This document shows positions 18,131 to 27,203 of a stretch of 64,000 nt of DNA, one piece after another. Position 1 is the stretch's first letter; each line of letters begins with the position of its first letter. The DNA comes from CAYLRF01 sp964385995 (GTDB lineage: Bacteria; Bacillota; Clostridia; Lachnospirales; Lachnospiraceae). The translations under genes and the position numbers were made by a program. The stretch spans positions 1 through 64,000 of the forward strand of contig CAYLRF010000001.1 of NCBI GenBank assembly GCA_964385995.1. Direction: 5' to 3'. Below the pieces are notes generated by a model. The model saw only the letters and a list, made by a program, of their open reading frames with translations, was not told the origin of the DNA and ran no database searches.

Positions 18131-19477
18131 TTGAAAACCGTAAGCTTTCCGCCGCGCGGCAAACCGGCTCCGCATGTCATAACCGATGTCGCGGGCGGCA
18201 GCATAGCCGAGGAGCTTGGCATAGCACCCGGCGATAAACTCCTTAAAATAAGCGGGCATAAGATAGAAGACGTATTTGACTACCTGTATTACGCCGAGGA
18301 TGAAAAACTATCGCTCCTTGTGGAAAAGAAAAACGGTAAGAAGCGGGAGTTTGACATCGAAAAGGACGCTGACGGGGATCTGGGGCTTACTTTTGAAAAC
18401 GGTCTTATGAGTCCGTCACGCTCCTGCGCGAACAGATGTATTTTCTGCTTTATCGATCAGCTCCCCAAAGGCATGAGGGAGAGTCTGTATTTCAAAGACG
18501 ACGACGCCAGACTGTCGTTTCTCATGGGAAATTATGTCACGCTCACGAATATGAGCGATCACGACATCGACCGAATCATAAAGTACCGCCTTTCTCCGAT
18601 CAACATCTCATTTCACACCACGGATCCGGCATTAAGATGCATGATGATGGGCAACCGTTTCGCCGGTGACGCCTTAAAAAAAGCCGAACGTCTTTACAGG
18701 GCCGGAATAGAGATGAACGGGCAGATAGTGCTTTGCAGGGGCATAAACGACGGCGAGGCGCTTGATAAAACCATATCCGATCTCGCGAAATATATCCCCG
18801 TTCTTAAAAGCGTCTCCGTGGTTCCCGCGGGTCTTACGAGACACAGAGAAGGACTTTTCTCTCTTAAAGCGTTCACGCCCGATGACGCGGCCGATGTGAT
18901 AAGGCGCGTTAAGAAATGGCAGGATGAGCTTTACGAAAAAAAGGGGACTCATTTCGCGCACGCGGCGGATGAATGGTATGTGCTCGCGGGTAGTTCTGTC
19001 CCGGAGGATGAGTGTTACGACGGTTATCCTCAGCTTGAAAACGGCGTGGGCATGATAAGGCTTCTGGGCGATGAGTTTGATGAAGCCTTAAGCCGCGAAA
19101 AGGGAGACTTAAGGCGTATGGACATTTCCGTTGCGACGGGATACGCCGCGTATGAATGTATAGCGGGCTGCGTTAAGAAGGCCCGGGGAAAATTCCCGAA
19201 TGTCAATGTGCGTATTTATAAAATCCGAAACGACTTTTTCGGGGAACAGGTGACGGTTGCGGGGCTTATAACGGGCGGCGATCTCATAAGTCAGCTTAAG
19301 GGAAAAGAACTGGGGGAAAAATTACTGATACCTTCCGTTATGTTAAAAAGAGACGAGAACATTTTTTTGGACGACGTGACGATTGATAAAGTGCGCGAAG
19401 CTTTACAAACAGAGGTCCGTGTTGTAGAATCAGGCGGCCAAAGCCTTCTTTTTTCGATACTCGGAAAAGAGGCGTAG
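18131..19477 (+). CDS. DUF512 family radical SAM protein with PDZ domain
   Basis: A 448-residue protein of the DUF512 group common in Clostridia. It starts with a PDZ-like region (GGSIAEELGIAPGDKLLKISG, about 22-42), followed by the radical SAM cluster motif CANRCIFC (C99, C103, C106; spacing Cx3Cx2C) and a SAM barrel, then the DUF512 C-terminal part with YAAYECIAGCVKKARGKFP. The reaction is unknown. The order DUF512, der, plsY, gpsA is conserved in related genomes, hinting at a link with ribosome assembly or membrane lipid synthesis, but that is only context. The start is TTG with CGGAGAT about 11 bases upstream. Confidence 0.9.
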   Translation: MKTVSFPPRGKPAPHVITDVAGGSIAEELGIAPGDKLLKISGHKIEDVFDYLYYAEDEKLSLLVEKKNGKKREFDIEKDADGDLGLTFENGLMSPSRSCANRCIFCFIDQLPKGMRESLYFKDDDARLSFLMGNYVTLTNMSDHDIDRIIKYRLSPINISFHTTDPALRCMMMGNRFAGDALKKAERLYRAGIEMNGQIVLCRGINDGEALDKTISDLAKYIPVLKSVSVVPAGLTRHREGLFSLKAFTPDDAADVIRRVKKWQDELYEKKGTHFAHAADEWYVLAGSSVPEDECYDGYPQLENGVGMIRLLGDEFDEALSREKGDLRRMDISVATGYAAYECIAGCVKKARGKFPNVNVRIYKIRNDFFGEQVTVAGLITGGDLISQLKGKELGEKLLIPSVMLKRDENIFLDDVTIDKVREALQTEVRVVESGGQSLLFSILGKEA

Positions 19478-19526
19478 GCGGCGAGGGCTTAATGATTTAC
19501 GGTTTTTTAAGGGAGATTTATCAGGT

Positions 19527-20855
19527 ATGGCAGGGGCGGTAATGGCTATCGTCGGAAGGCCTAATGTGGGCAAATCCACGTTATTTAACGCTCTCGCGGG
19601 AGATGCGATATCCATCGTGAAGGAAACGCCGGGAGTCACCCGCGACAGAATATGCGCGGATGTCGAGTGGACGGGCCGCACCTTTACGCTCATGGATACG
19701 GGCGGAATCGAGTCTGAAAAAGGAGACGAGATGCTCGGCCTTATGAGGCGTCAGGCGGAGGCGGCGGTGGCGGCCGCCGACGTCATCATTTTTTTAACCG
19801 ACGTTCGTCAGGGACCCGTCGACGGCGATTTGACCGTGTCCGACATGCTGCGCCGTTCGGGAAAGCCGGTCGTGCTCGCGGTAAATAAAGTGGATAACTT
19901 CGAAAAGTTCATGCCCGACGTGTATGAGTTTTACAGACTGGGTATCGGCGATCCTTATCCCGTGAGCGCCGCCTCAAAGCTGGGACTCGGAGACATGCTG
20001 GATAAGGCCGTGTCATATTTGCCCGCGGAAGGCGCAAAGGTCGCGGATGATGACAGGCCGCGTATCGCCATAGTGGGTAAGCCTAATGTGGGGAAATCCT
20101 CCATAGTAAACAGGCTCCTCGGGGAAGAGAGAGTGATAGTGTCCGATATCGCGGGCACGACAAGAGACGCCGTCGACACTTCCGTCCGTCACAACGGGCA
20201 AGAATACGTGCTTACTGATACGGCGGGACTTCGAAGAAAGAGCAGGGTCAGAGAAGATCTTGAAAAGTACAGTATCATAAGATCCGTCGCGGCCATAGAG
20301 CGCTCCGATGTGGCGCTTCTTGTGATCGACGCGAAAGAGGGCGTCACGGATCAGGACGCGAAGATAGCGGGCATAGCGCACGACCGGGGAAAAGGATCTG
20401 TCATAGTCGTAAATAAATGGGACGCCGTCGAAAAAGACGCCGCTACCGCCGCGAAGTTTGAAAACGATATCCGGGTAAAGCTTCCCTTTATGAATTACGC
20501 CAAAGTGGTATTCGTATCCGCGGTAACGGGGCAGCGCCTTTTTAAGTTATACGACATGATAGACACCGTGGTCGCAAATCGCGCTCTTCGCGTAAAGACC
20601 GGAGTCTTAAATGAGATCCTGACAGAGGCCGTCATGCTTTCACAGCCCCCCTCGGACAGGGGAAGGAGACTTAAGATATATTACATCACGGAAGCGGCCG
20701 TAAAGCCTCCGACATTCGTCATCTTCGTTAACGATAAGAAGCTTATGCATTTTTCATATGTGAGATATCTGGAAAATAAGCTCAGGGAAGCGTTCGGGTT
20801 TTCAGGCACTCCGCTTAGGTTTATTATCCGTGAGCGCGGTGAAAAGGAAGAATAG
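19527..20855 (+). CDS. der: Ribosome assembly GTPase Der (EngA)
   Basis: A 442-residue protein with two tandem GTPase domains and a C-terminal KH-like domain, required for 50S subunit maturation. The first G1 motif is GRPNVGKST (about 9-17) with DTGGIE as G3 and NKVD as G4; the second is GKPNVGKSS with DTAGLRRKS and NKWD. The C-terminal KH-like end is RYLENKLREAFGFSGTPLRF. Length is standard. GGGAGATTTATCAGGT precedes the ATG. Confidence 0.98.
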   Translation: MAGAVMAIVGRPNVGKSTLFNALAGDAISIVKETPGVTRDRICADVEWTGRTFTLMDTGGIESEKGDEMLGLMRRQAEAAVAAADVIIFLTDVRQGPVDGDLTVSDMLRRSGKPVVLAVNKVDNFEKFMPDVYEFYRLGIGDPYPVSAASKLGLGDMLDKAVSYLPAEGAKVADDDRPRIAIVGKPNVGKSSIVNRLLGEERVIVSDIAGTTRDAVDTSVRHNGQEYVLTDTAGLRRKSRVREDLEKYSIIRSVAAIERSDVALLVIDAKEGVTDQDAKIAGIAHDRGKGSVIVVNKWDAVEKDAATAAKFENDIRVKLPFMNYAKVVFVSAVTGQRLFKLYDMIDTVVANRALRVKTGVLNEILTEAVMLSQPPSDRGRRLKIYYITEAAVKPPTFVIFVNDKKLMHFSYVRYLENKLREAFGFSGTPLRFIIRERGEKEE

Positions 20856-20913
20856 GCTTTATTGCCCCGGATCTTACGCGCGGGGCAGGCGGCATTTCGG
20901 GTAAGGAGTCGAT

Positions 20914-21600
20914 ATGCAAAGAGTGATATGCCTGCTTATAGGCTACGCTTTCGGACTGTTTCAGACGGGATACATCTACGGCAGATCGAAAAATGTCGAC
21001 ATCCGCGAGCTTGGGAGCAAAAACGCGGGCACGACGAACGCTCTGCGCACGATGGGCGTAAAAGCCGGGATCCTGACTCTGCTGGGCGATGTCTTTAAAT
21101 GTGTTCTCGCGGCCGTCATCGTACGCCTTATCTACGCCGATTCTCCGATACGCCTGCTTCTTGTCGGTTACGCGGGTCTCGGCGTCATACTGGGACATAA
21201 CTTCCCCTTTTATCTCAAATTTCGCGGCGGCAAGGGTATCGCGGCGGGCGCGGGTCTCATGCTCGCGTTAAATCCCGTCATGTTTCTTATAGCGCTCGCG
21301 GTATTTGTCGTGCTGCTTCTTACCACGAAGTACGTATCCCTCGGCTCTTTGGCCATGATGCTGGTATTTGCGGTCGAGGTAATCGTATACGGGCAGATGG
21401 GCGGCCTCAGCCTAAAAGGAGGGCCGCTGTATGAGTTTTACGCCATTATCATTTTTCTTACGATTCTGGCGTTTATAAGACACAGGACGAATATAAAGCG
21501 GCTCATATCCGGCACGGAAAGTAAGACCGACCTTACAAAGTATTTTAAAAAGGACAAGCCGGGCGCAAAGCGCGATAATCCTGATACGAAAGAAAATTAG
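20914..21600 (+). CDS. plsY: Acyl-phosphate:glycerol-3-phosphate acyltransferase
   Basis: A 228-residue integral membrane enzyme that transfers an acyl group from acyl-phosphate to glycerol 3-phosphate, the first step of phospholipid synthesis. Family motifs are present: RELGSKNAGTTNALRTMG near 30-47, and GHNFPFYLKFRGGKGIAAGAG near 92-112. At least five hydrophobic segments are visible, followed by a basic cytoplasmic tail from KRLISGTESK. AAGGAGTCGAT precedes the start. The gene lies between der and gpsA, whose product makes the glycerol 3-phosphate that PlsY uses. Confidence 0.96.
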   Translation: MQRVICLLIGYAFGLFQTGYIYGRSKNVDIRELGSKNAGTTNALRTMGVKAGILTLLGDVFKCVLAAVIVRLIYADSPIRLLLVGYAGLGVILGHNFPFYLKFRGGKGIAAGAGLMLALNPVMFLIALAVFVVLLLTTKYVSLGSLAMMLVFAVEVIVYGQMGGLSLKGGPLYEFYAIIIFLTILAFIRHRTNIKRLISGTESKTDLTKYFKKDKPGAKRDNPDTKEN

Positions 21601-21611
21601 CGGGTGATAAG

Positions 21612-22622
21612 ATGGCAAAAGTCGGGATATTGGGTTCGGGAAGCTTCGGCACTGCCTTAGCTTTCCTTATGAGTAATAACGGGCATAATGTGACGCTGTG
21701 GTCGCATAACCCTGACGAGGCTTCCGTTCTAAAAAAAGAACGTGAAAACAAGTCAAAACTCCCGGGGGTTATCCTGCCGGATGACATTTCATTTACGGGT
21801 GACATAAAAGAGGCGACGAAGGGTAAAGACATTCTCGTGCTTGCCGTGCCCTCGGTCGCCGTAAGGGATGTGGCCAAAAGGATTTCGGGGCTTATAAATG
21901 ACGGGGAAAAGATCGTAAGCGTCGCGAAGGGCATAGAAGAGTCCACTCTTTTAACCGTCTCCGGACAGCTTAACTGGGAACTTCCCCGCGCGGACATAGC
22001 GGTTTTATCGGGGCCAAGTCACGCGGAGGAAGTGGCAAGGGCCCTTCCCACCACCTGCGTTATCGGCGCGAAGACAAAAGAAACCGCCACTTACCTTCAA
22101 AACCTGTTTATGAGCGATGTGTTTCGCGTATACATAAGCTCGGATATTCTCGGCATGGAGATAGGCGGGGCTCTTAAAAATGTAATCGCGCTCGCTGCGG
22201 GAGTAGCCGACGGACTGGGCTTCGGAGACAATACGAAAGCCGCTCTCATAACAAGAGGCATGGCCGAGATATCAAGGCTCGGCGTGAAAATGGGCGGAAA
22301 TATCGAGAGCTTCGCGGGTCTTACCGGCATGGGAGATCTCATCGTGACCTGCGCCAGCCGCCACAGCAGAAACCGCAGGGCGGGTTATCTGATCGGACAG
22401 GGAAAATCCCTGAAAGAAGCCCTTCGTGAGGTGAATATGGTGGTGGAGGGCGTCCATACGGCGAAAGCGGCCCTTAAACTGTCACACAAATATGATGTTT
22501 CCATGCCGATAGTGGAGCAGATAAACGCTGTTCTTTTTGACGGGAAAAATCCGGGCGAGGCCGTGCGGGAGCTTATGACAAGAGAAGGAAGATCTGAGCT
22601 TACATTCCCGGACTGGAAATAA
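21612..22622 (+). CDS. gpsA: NAD(P)-dependent glycerol-3-phosphate dehydrogenase
   Basis: A 336-residue enzyme reducing dihydroxyacetone phosphate to sn-glycerol 3-phosphate for phospholipid synthesis. The N-terminal nucleotide-binding loop GSGSFGTALA (8-17) and the conserved LSGPSHAEEVA and catalytic-lysine region GGALKNVIALAAGVADGLGFGDNTKAAL are all visible. It follows plsY by 11 bases. It ends 11 bases from the convergent end of glpP, and no terminator was seen between them. Confidence 0.97.
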   Translation: MAKVGILGSGSFGTALAFLMSNNGHNVTLWSHNPDEASVLKKERENKSKLPGVILPDDISFTGDIKEATKGKDILVLAVPSVAVRDVAKRISGLINDGEKIVSVAKGIEESTLLTVSGQLNWELPRADIAVLSGPSHAEEVARALPTTCVIGAKTKETATYLQNLFMSDVFRVYISSDILGMEIGGALKNVIALAAGVADGLGFGDNTKAALITRGMAEISRLGVKMGGNIESFAGLTGMGDLIVTCASRHSRNRRAGYLIGQGKSLKEALREVNMVVEGVHTAKAALKLSHKYDVSMPIVEQINAVLFDGKNPGEAVRELMTREGRSELTFPDWK

Positions 22623-22633
22623 GGCGTCAGGGT

Positions 22634-23200
22634 TTACTCGGCCCAGACGGCGGGATTCGTGGTGGATACGCTTATGACGCCGGCGTTTAGCAGCGACACG
22701 ACGTCTTCTTTATTAGAGATAAGACCTCCAGCTATGACAGGGATCGGAGAGACGGCGCAGACTTTCGATACTATCCTCGGCATGGGAGCCGGCATCACCT
22801 CTATGACGTCGGGCTTTGCGGCGCTTATCTGCTTATCTATGTTTTCATAAGCCATGGAGTCGATGAGAAAAAGCCGCAGCACAGTATTAAGGTCAAGCTC
22901 ACGCGCACGCTTTATAAGGCCGGGATGAGTGGTGATTATCCCGCTTGCGAGTGTGTATTTTTTAAGAAAATCCACCGCTACCTCTTTTGAGGCCAGACCG
23001 TTTATGAGATCCGCGTGCACCATGGCTATTTTGCCGCGTTTTCTGACGGAAGCGACTATATCGGGGATGGTGAGCACGTCGCCGTACAGGATGAAGACAA
23101 TGCCGCTTTCGCACTTCGCGCTTTTATTAAGCCCTTCGTCATCTTTCACTGCGGCGATGACGGGGCTTGCCTCAAGAGCTTCCAAAAATTCTTTCTTCAT
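22634..23200 (-). CDS. glpP: Glycerol-3-phosphate responsive antiterminator
   Basis: A 188-residue member of the GlpP family, TIM-barrel RNA-binding regulators that in Bacillus bind glycerol 3-phosphate and allow transcription past a leader terminator. Family features include ALEASPVIAAVKDDEGL, VFILYGDVLTIPDIVASVRKRGKIAMVHADLINGLAS in the middle, and the C-terminal IPVIAGGLISNKEDVVSLLNAGVISVSTTN. It is the last gene of the minus-strand glp cluster, whose first gene has a leader with a terminator-like hairpin, so autoregulation of the whole cluster is likely. Shine-Dalgarno is weak (GGCAGG). Confidence 0.92.
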   Translation of the reverse strand: MKKEFLEALEASPVIAAVKDDEGLNKSAKCESGIVFILYGDVLTIPDIVASVRKRGKIAMVHADLINGLASKEVAVDFLKKYTLASGIITTHPGLIKRARELDLNTVLRLFLIDSMAYENIDKQISAAKPDVIEVMPAPMPRIVSKVCAVSPIPVIAGGLISNKEDVVSLLNAGVISVSTTNPAVWAE

Positions 23201-23347
23201 TTCCGCAACCTGCCTTTTTCTGCCTTACGTCCGCATACGTGTAGGATATTTCCTTTCCTGATGTTACGGTACGCAGAATCGTCTGACAGCATCATTTTCT
23301 CTCAAGACGTCTCATCACGTCTCACCTCATCACATCTCACAAGACTG
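23201..23347. repeat. Gap between DUF1667 gene and glpP with short TCTCA repeats
   Basis: On the plus strand 23300-23340 contains irregular repeats of the type CGTCTCATCA / CGTCTCACCTCATCA / CATCTCAC. No gene, promoter or terminator was recognised. Confidence 0.5.
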
Positions 23348-23833
23348 TTACCTTACCTGTACGTTCCCCGCGCAGATGACATCGATCCCGGTGCCCGCGA
23401 CATTTTTAAGCACCGTATCGCCTATTTTGACGGGCGCCGCGACAGTCACATCCCTTAAGGCATTCACGCACGCGAAGATTTCGGTTTTCGGTATATCCGC
23501 GGACGTTTTCACATTGACCACGGGATAAATCCCGCCCGTTACTTTCACGGAGGTGGTGACTGTTCTTCTGGGGTCGGTCACTTCCTTTTCGGCGTAGGCC
23601 TTTCCGCGCGGGCAGGTGTAACCCGTTATGTCGATGATTTTGACGCGCCCGGTGTGGTTTATCGGCACGGCGGCCTTATTATCCTCCCGGGATAAGGGCG
23701 GCTGATTTGAAATCGGATCCGCACCGCACGGTTCAGACGGGGACAGACCGTTTTCGGAATCGATGTTTTCATATGTGACCGTTATAGGGCACCCCAAAGG
23801 ACAGCCGATACAGGTAAGCTCTCTTTTTATCAT
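23348..23833 (-). CDS. DUF1667 domain protein of the glycerol-3-phosphate dehydrogenase cluster
   Basis: A 161-residue protein with an N-terminal cysteine motif CIGCPLGC (C8, C11, C15) and TCPRGKAYAEKEV, typical of DUF1667, which is usually found next to FAD-dependent GlpA-like dehydrogenases and may bind a metal or iron-sulfur cluster. The C-terminal half follows with VTGGIYPVVNVKTSADIPK. A hydrophilic insertion (about residues 24-60) makes it longer than the usual 120 or so. AAAGGAG lies 5 bases upstream of the ATG. The exact role is unknown; an electron-transfer or assembly role with the two flavoproteins upstream is inference. Confidence 0.9.
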   Translation of the reverse strand: MIKRELTCIGCPLGCPITVTYENIDSENGLSPSEPCGADPISNQPPLSREDNKAAVPINHTGRVKIIDITGYTCPRGKAYAEKEVTDPRRTVTTSVKVTGGIYPVVNVKTSADIPKTEIFACVNALRDVTVAAPVKIGDTVLKNVAGTGIDVICAGNVQVR

Positions 23834-24225
23834 TATACTCCTTTCACGACGAATATTTCACGCCACTTCATTTACGACGGAGATATTTCACGCCGCTTCT
23901 TTTTCATACCCGTGTTTCGCGGTCGTAAGGCCCGGACGTTTCCCGCGCAAAGCATATGTCATGATATCAGGGCAGGTAACCCCCGATCCGAGTCATGATT
24001 GCGCACGGGCACGACGAATATTTCACACCGCTTCTTTTTTATACCCGTGTTTCGCTGTCGTAGGGTACGGACGTTTCCCGCGCAAAGCATATATCAGGTT
24101 ATCAGGGTAGCAATCCCCGATCCGCTCCATAATTGCACACCGGCGGGGAAAGGCTTCGGGGAAGTGTCCTGCGAACCCTCGAGCCGCGCCGTGACTGCGT
24201 ACGGGCGGGCATAATGATTTTCTGT
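23834..24225 (-). repeat. Tandemly duplicated 130-bp non-coding segment upstream of the DUF1667 gene
   Basis: Two imperfect copies of about 133-135 bp lie at 23874-24008 and 24011-24143, and a third partial copy of the first 27 bases at 23847-23873. Each copy starts (plus strand) ACGACG(A/GA)ATATTTCAC and contains the shared CGTTTCCCGCGCAAAGCATA. On the minus strand each full copy has a 22-codon frame beginning MLCAGNVR and ending KKKR(R/C), without a Shine-Dalgarno. The segment separates the oxidoreductase gene from DUF1667. No promoter was identified. Confidence 0.75.
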
Positions 24226-25509
24226 CTACCCGTCCTCGAGTCGGATTAAAATCGAGGAGAGATTCGGATACTCGTTAAGCTCTGTCTTTTTAAGGACGAC
24301 TTCTTCCATTTCTCCCGGAGCCATCACTGGCCGCCTCTTTCTGTGAAGGGGAGTCCCGTTAAGATATGTGACTATGCTTTTTCCTTTATAAACATTATCC
24401 ACGCGGAAACGAACTGTAAGTTTATCGTCCATAAAAGAGGGCCGAATAAAGCGGGGCACCGTATAACGAACGCCGCTTCCGGCCTCGACGGCTACTTTTT
24501 TCGCGCCTTCATAACCGCCCCGCTTAAGATATGCGGCGGCGTTCTTTCCCGCGAGATACGCCTCGCGCGACACATAATCCACAAGGTCATGTACATGCAG
24601 GACGTTGCCGCAGGCGAAGATCCCGTCTACGTCGGTCTCGAGATTGTCACCGACTATGGGACCGCCGGTCACGGTATCCAGTCCCACGCCCGCGCTTTTA
24701 CTGAGTTCGTTTTCGGGGATGAGTCCGCAGGAGAGCAGGAGAGTATCGCACTCATATCGTACGCGCGTGCCGGGGACGGGCTTTCTGTCGGGACCCACCT
24801 GAGCTATCGTGACGGCGCTTACTCTGTCCTTTCCCTCGATATCCACCACGGTATGCGAGAGCTTTAAAGGAATGTCAAAATCATCCAGACACTGAACGAT
24901 ATTTCGCTTAAGTCCCCCGGAGTAGGGGAGAAGTTCGGCGACGAGCTTCACGTGCGCGCCCTCAAGCGTCATGCGCCTTGCCATGATAAGACCTATATCG
25001 CCCGAACCTAAGATTACGACTTCTTTGCCCGGCATCACGCCTTCCTTATTTACAAGCCTTTGGGCGCATCCCGCCGTATATATACCCGCGGGGCGAAAAC
25101 CCGGGATATTAAGAGAGCCTCTCGCCCTTTCCCTGCAGCCCATGGCGAGGATTACGGCCCCGGCATTTATCCTCGTAAGGCCGTGGCGTGCGCTTACGGC
25201 GGTGACAGTCTTTTCACGCGTAATGTCGGTAACCATCGTGTCGTATCTGCACTCGATATCGCGCTCTGCGACTTCCCTAATGTAACGCGCCGCGTACTCC
25301 GGGCCCGTAAGCTCCTCACCGAAGGTATGAAGACCGAAGCCGGTGTGTATGCATTGGTTAAGAATCCCGCCGGGTTCCCTGTCCCTTTCGATGACGAGTA
25401 TCCTGTTAACGCCGCTGTCTTTCGCGGCTATAGCCGCCGCGAGACCCGCGGGGCCCGCGCCTATGATAACGAGGTCGTAATCAGTTGATTTATTCATCGC
25501 GATTCGCAA
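24226..25509 (-). CDS. FAD-dependent oxidoreductase of the glp cluster
   Basis: A 427-residue pyridine nucleotide-disulfide-type flavoprotein. The FAD-binding motif VIIGAGPAGLAAAIAA lies near residues 14-29, the NAD-binding VVILGSGDIGLIMARRM near 165-181, and the FAD C-terminal contact in DGIFACGNVLHVHDLVD. Proteins of this kind usually sit between GlpA-like dehydrogenase and DUF1667 in Clostridia and are thought to pass electrons from glycerol-3-phosphate oxidation; the acceptor is unknown. TTG at 25509 has AAGGTG about 7 bases upstream and is used here; an ATG at 25497 is an alternative start. It follows the GlpA-like gene by 15 bases. Confidence 0.9.
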   Translation of the reverse strand: MRIAMNKSTDYDLVIIGAGPAGLAAAIAAKDSGVNRILVIERDREPGGILNQCIHTGFGLHTFGEELTGPEYAARYIREVAERDIECRYDTMVTDITREKTVTAVSARHGLTRINAGAVILAMGCRERARGSLNIPGFRPAGIYTAGCAQRLVNKEGVMPGKEVVILGSGDIGLIMARRMTLEGAHVKLVAELLPYSGGLKRNIVQCLDDFDIPLKLSHTVVDIEGKDRVSAVTIAQVGPDRKPVPGTRVRYECDTLLLSCGLIPENELSKSAGVGLDTVTGGPIVGDNLETDVDGIFACGNVLHVHDLVDYVSREAYLAGKNAAAYLKRGGYEGAKKVAVEAGSGVRYTVPRFIRPSFMDDKLTVRFRVDNVYKGKSIVTYLNGTPLHRKRRPVMAPGEMEEVVLKKTELNEYPNLSSILIRLEDG

Positions 25510-25524
25510 AATCCGTCACCTTCC

Positions 25525-26979
25525 CTATCGGATATTTTTTATGTCGCCGACGATAAGCTCGCTTCCGATGCCGCTTTTCGTCAGGTTTTTTATATCGCGC
25601 CCTGTTTCCCTTTTAAGTATCGCAAGCACTTTTGGTGTGCAAAAGCCCGCCTGGCAGCGCCCCATACCGGCTCTTGTGCGTCGCTTTACGCCGTCAAGAG
25701 ACTTCGCACCCGGCTTTCTTCGGATGGCTTCTGTGATCTCGCCTTCCGATATGCCCTCGCACCTGCAGATGATATTGCCGTAAGCGGGATTTTCGCGGAT
25801 AAGTTTCTCGCGCTTGTCATACGAAAGGTCTGCCGCGTGCGATATGTCTTTCCCCGTGGAAATAAAATCGGATTTTTCACGCAGATTTAAGATATCCCTT
25901 ATAAGACGCGCCACGTGCTCGCCGATGGCGGGCGCGCTCGTAAGTCCGGGGGATTCTATGCCGGCGGCGTTTATAAACCCTTTCGCGTCGGGCGCTTCTC
26001 CTATTATGAAATCGTCGCCTTCCTCATGCGCCCTTAATCCCGCGAACGAGGTAATGACGCTCTTTAGCGGTATGTTTTTAACGGTTATCGCCGACGCGGA
26101 CGCTATTTCCTCCAATCCCCGCGACGTGGTGTTTAAAGACTCTTTATCGGGTGTGTCAAGAGCCGTGGGGCCCACTATCAGGTTTCCGTGCACGGTGGGA
26201 GATACGAGGACGCCTTTTCCCATCTTTGTGGGAAGGCTGAAAACAGTGTGTCTTACGTATCCGCCTGCGTCCTTGTCAAGGAGCATGTATTCGCCTTTTC
26301 TGGCGGTGATGTGAAGTTTCCTTTCGCTTACTTTATTATTCAGTTCATCGGCCGCGACTCCGGCGGCGTTTACCACGATCCCGGCCGTCATTTTCCCGTA
26401 AGCGCTCTTTTCCCTGTCAAAAACAGTCAGCTCATATCCGCCGTCACATTTTTTTATGTCCGTAACTTCGGTATTGAAAATAAAATCCACGCCGTTTAAG
26501 AAGGCGTTTTCCGCGAGAGATATCGTAAGCCTGAACGGACAGATAATGCCGCCCGTGGGGGCGTAAAGTGCGGCGATCGCGTCATCCGCGGCGTTCGGCT
26601 CCATTTGGATAAGTTCATCTCGGCCGATGATTCGAAGTCCCTTTACGTTATTTGCCTCGCCTCTTTTTAAGAGTTCGTTAAGTACGGTTTCATCCTGACC
26701 TTTCGCGCAGAGGACAAGCGATCCGTTTCGGATAAAGGGGATGTCAAGAACGCGCGCCAGATCATCCATCATCTCATTTCCTCTAAGGTTAAACCGGGCC
26801 TTAAGCGAACCCGGCTCGGCGTCAAAACCCGCGTGCACGATCGCGCTGTTTGCCTTGGATGTGCCGCAGCAGACGTCCTCTTCCCGCTCGATAAGAGTGA
26901 TGTGCGCGTCATACCTTGAAAGTTCCCGCGCGATGGCGCATCCCGTCACTCCTCCGCCGATAATAATCACATTTTTCAT
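25525..26979 (-). CDS. glpA: FAD-dependent glycerol-3-phosphate dehydrogenase (GlpA-like)
   Basis: A 484-residue flavoprotein oxidising glycerol 3-phosphate to dihydroxyacetone phosphate. The N-terminal FAD motif IIIGGGVTGCAIARELSRYD is followed by the DAO-fold catalytic domain. A C-terminal BFD-like [2Fe-2S] domain shows cysteines ICRCEG (about 406-410) and GMGRCQAGFC (about 444-453). It is the first gene of the minus-strand cluster, with AAAGGA before the ATG, a promoter at 27204-27232 and a long leader with a terminator-like hairpin. Related hydroxyglutarate oxidases share the fold, but the cluster with glpP favours glycerol 3-phosphate. Confidence 0.92.
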   Translation of the reverse strand: MKNVIIIGGGVTGCAIARELSRYDAHITLIEREEDVCCGTSKANSAIVHAGFDAEPGSLKARFNLRGNEMMDDLARVLDIPFIRNGSLVLCAKGQDETVLNELLKRGEANNVKGLRIIGRDELIQMEPNAADDAIAALYAPTGGIICPFRLTISLAENAFLNGVDFIFNTEVTDIKKCDGGYELTVFDREKSAYGKMTAGIVVNAAGVAADELNNKVSERKLHITARKGEYMLLDKDAGGYVRHTVFSLPTKMGKGVLVSPTVHGNLIVGPTALDTPDKESLNTTSRGLEEIASASAITVKNIPLKSVITSFAGLRAHEEGDDFIIGEAPDAKGFINAAGIESPGLTSAPAIGEHVARLIRDILNLREKSDFISTGKDISHAADLSYDKREKLIRENPAYGNIICRCEGISEGEITEAIRRKPGAKSLDGVKRRTRAGMGRCQAGFCTPKVLAILKRETGRDIKNLTKSGIGSELIVGDIKNIR

Positions 26980-26996
26980 AACGATCTTCCTTTAGC

Positions 26997-27075
26997 CGCG
27001 ATTAAGAGGTTTAAAATCCAAACAATGACGTCCTTAAAATCCGGGGCAGAAGTTTAAAGCCGTGTCTTAATCGCG
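26997..27075 (-). promoter_or_regulatory. Second leader hairpin before glpA
   Basis: CGCGATTAAG (26997-27006) and CTTAATCGCG (27066-27075) are a perfect 10-bp inverted repeat about 59 bases apart, downstream of the terminator-like structure and just upstream of the glpA Shine-Dalgarno. Two copies of GGATTTTAA (minus strand) lie in the loop. Confidence 0.5.
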
Positions 27076-27093
27076 ATTTTAAATGAGGAGATT

Positions 27094-27146
27094 AAAAAAG
27101 AGCAAGGCAACTTACGCGAAGCAAATCGCTTCACATAAAACCTTAC
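27094..27146 (-). terminator. Leader terminator-like hairpin of the glp operon (attenuator)
   Basis: Read on the minus strand, GTAAGG (27146-27141) pairs with CCTTGC (27107-27102) and, inside it, GTGAAGC (27134-27128) with GCTTCGC (27122-27116); a T-rich run TCTTTTTT follows at 27101-27094. It lies between the promoter and the glpA start. In Bacillus such a leader terminator is the target of GlpP, which is encoded in this operon. Confidence 0.65.
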
Positions 27147-27203
27147 TCCTAATCTCACGGTTAAATATTTTATTTTTCTCGGACACGTCCCCGAAACGCG
27201 CTT

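Noticed and set aside
23874..24143. CRISPR-like array
   Set aside because: Only two long imperfect copies, no short identical repeats with unique spacers, and no cas genes in the window.
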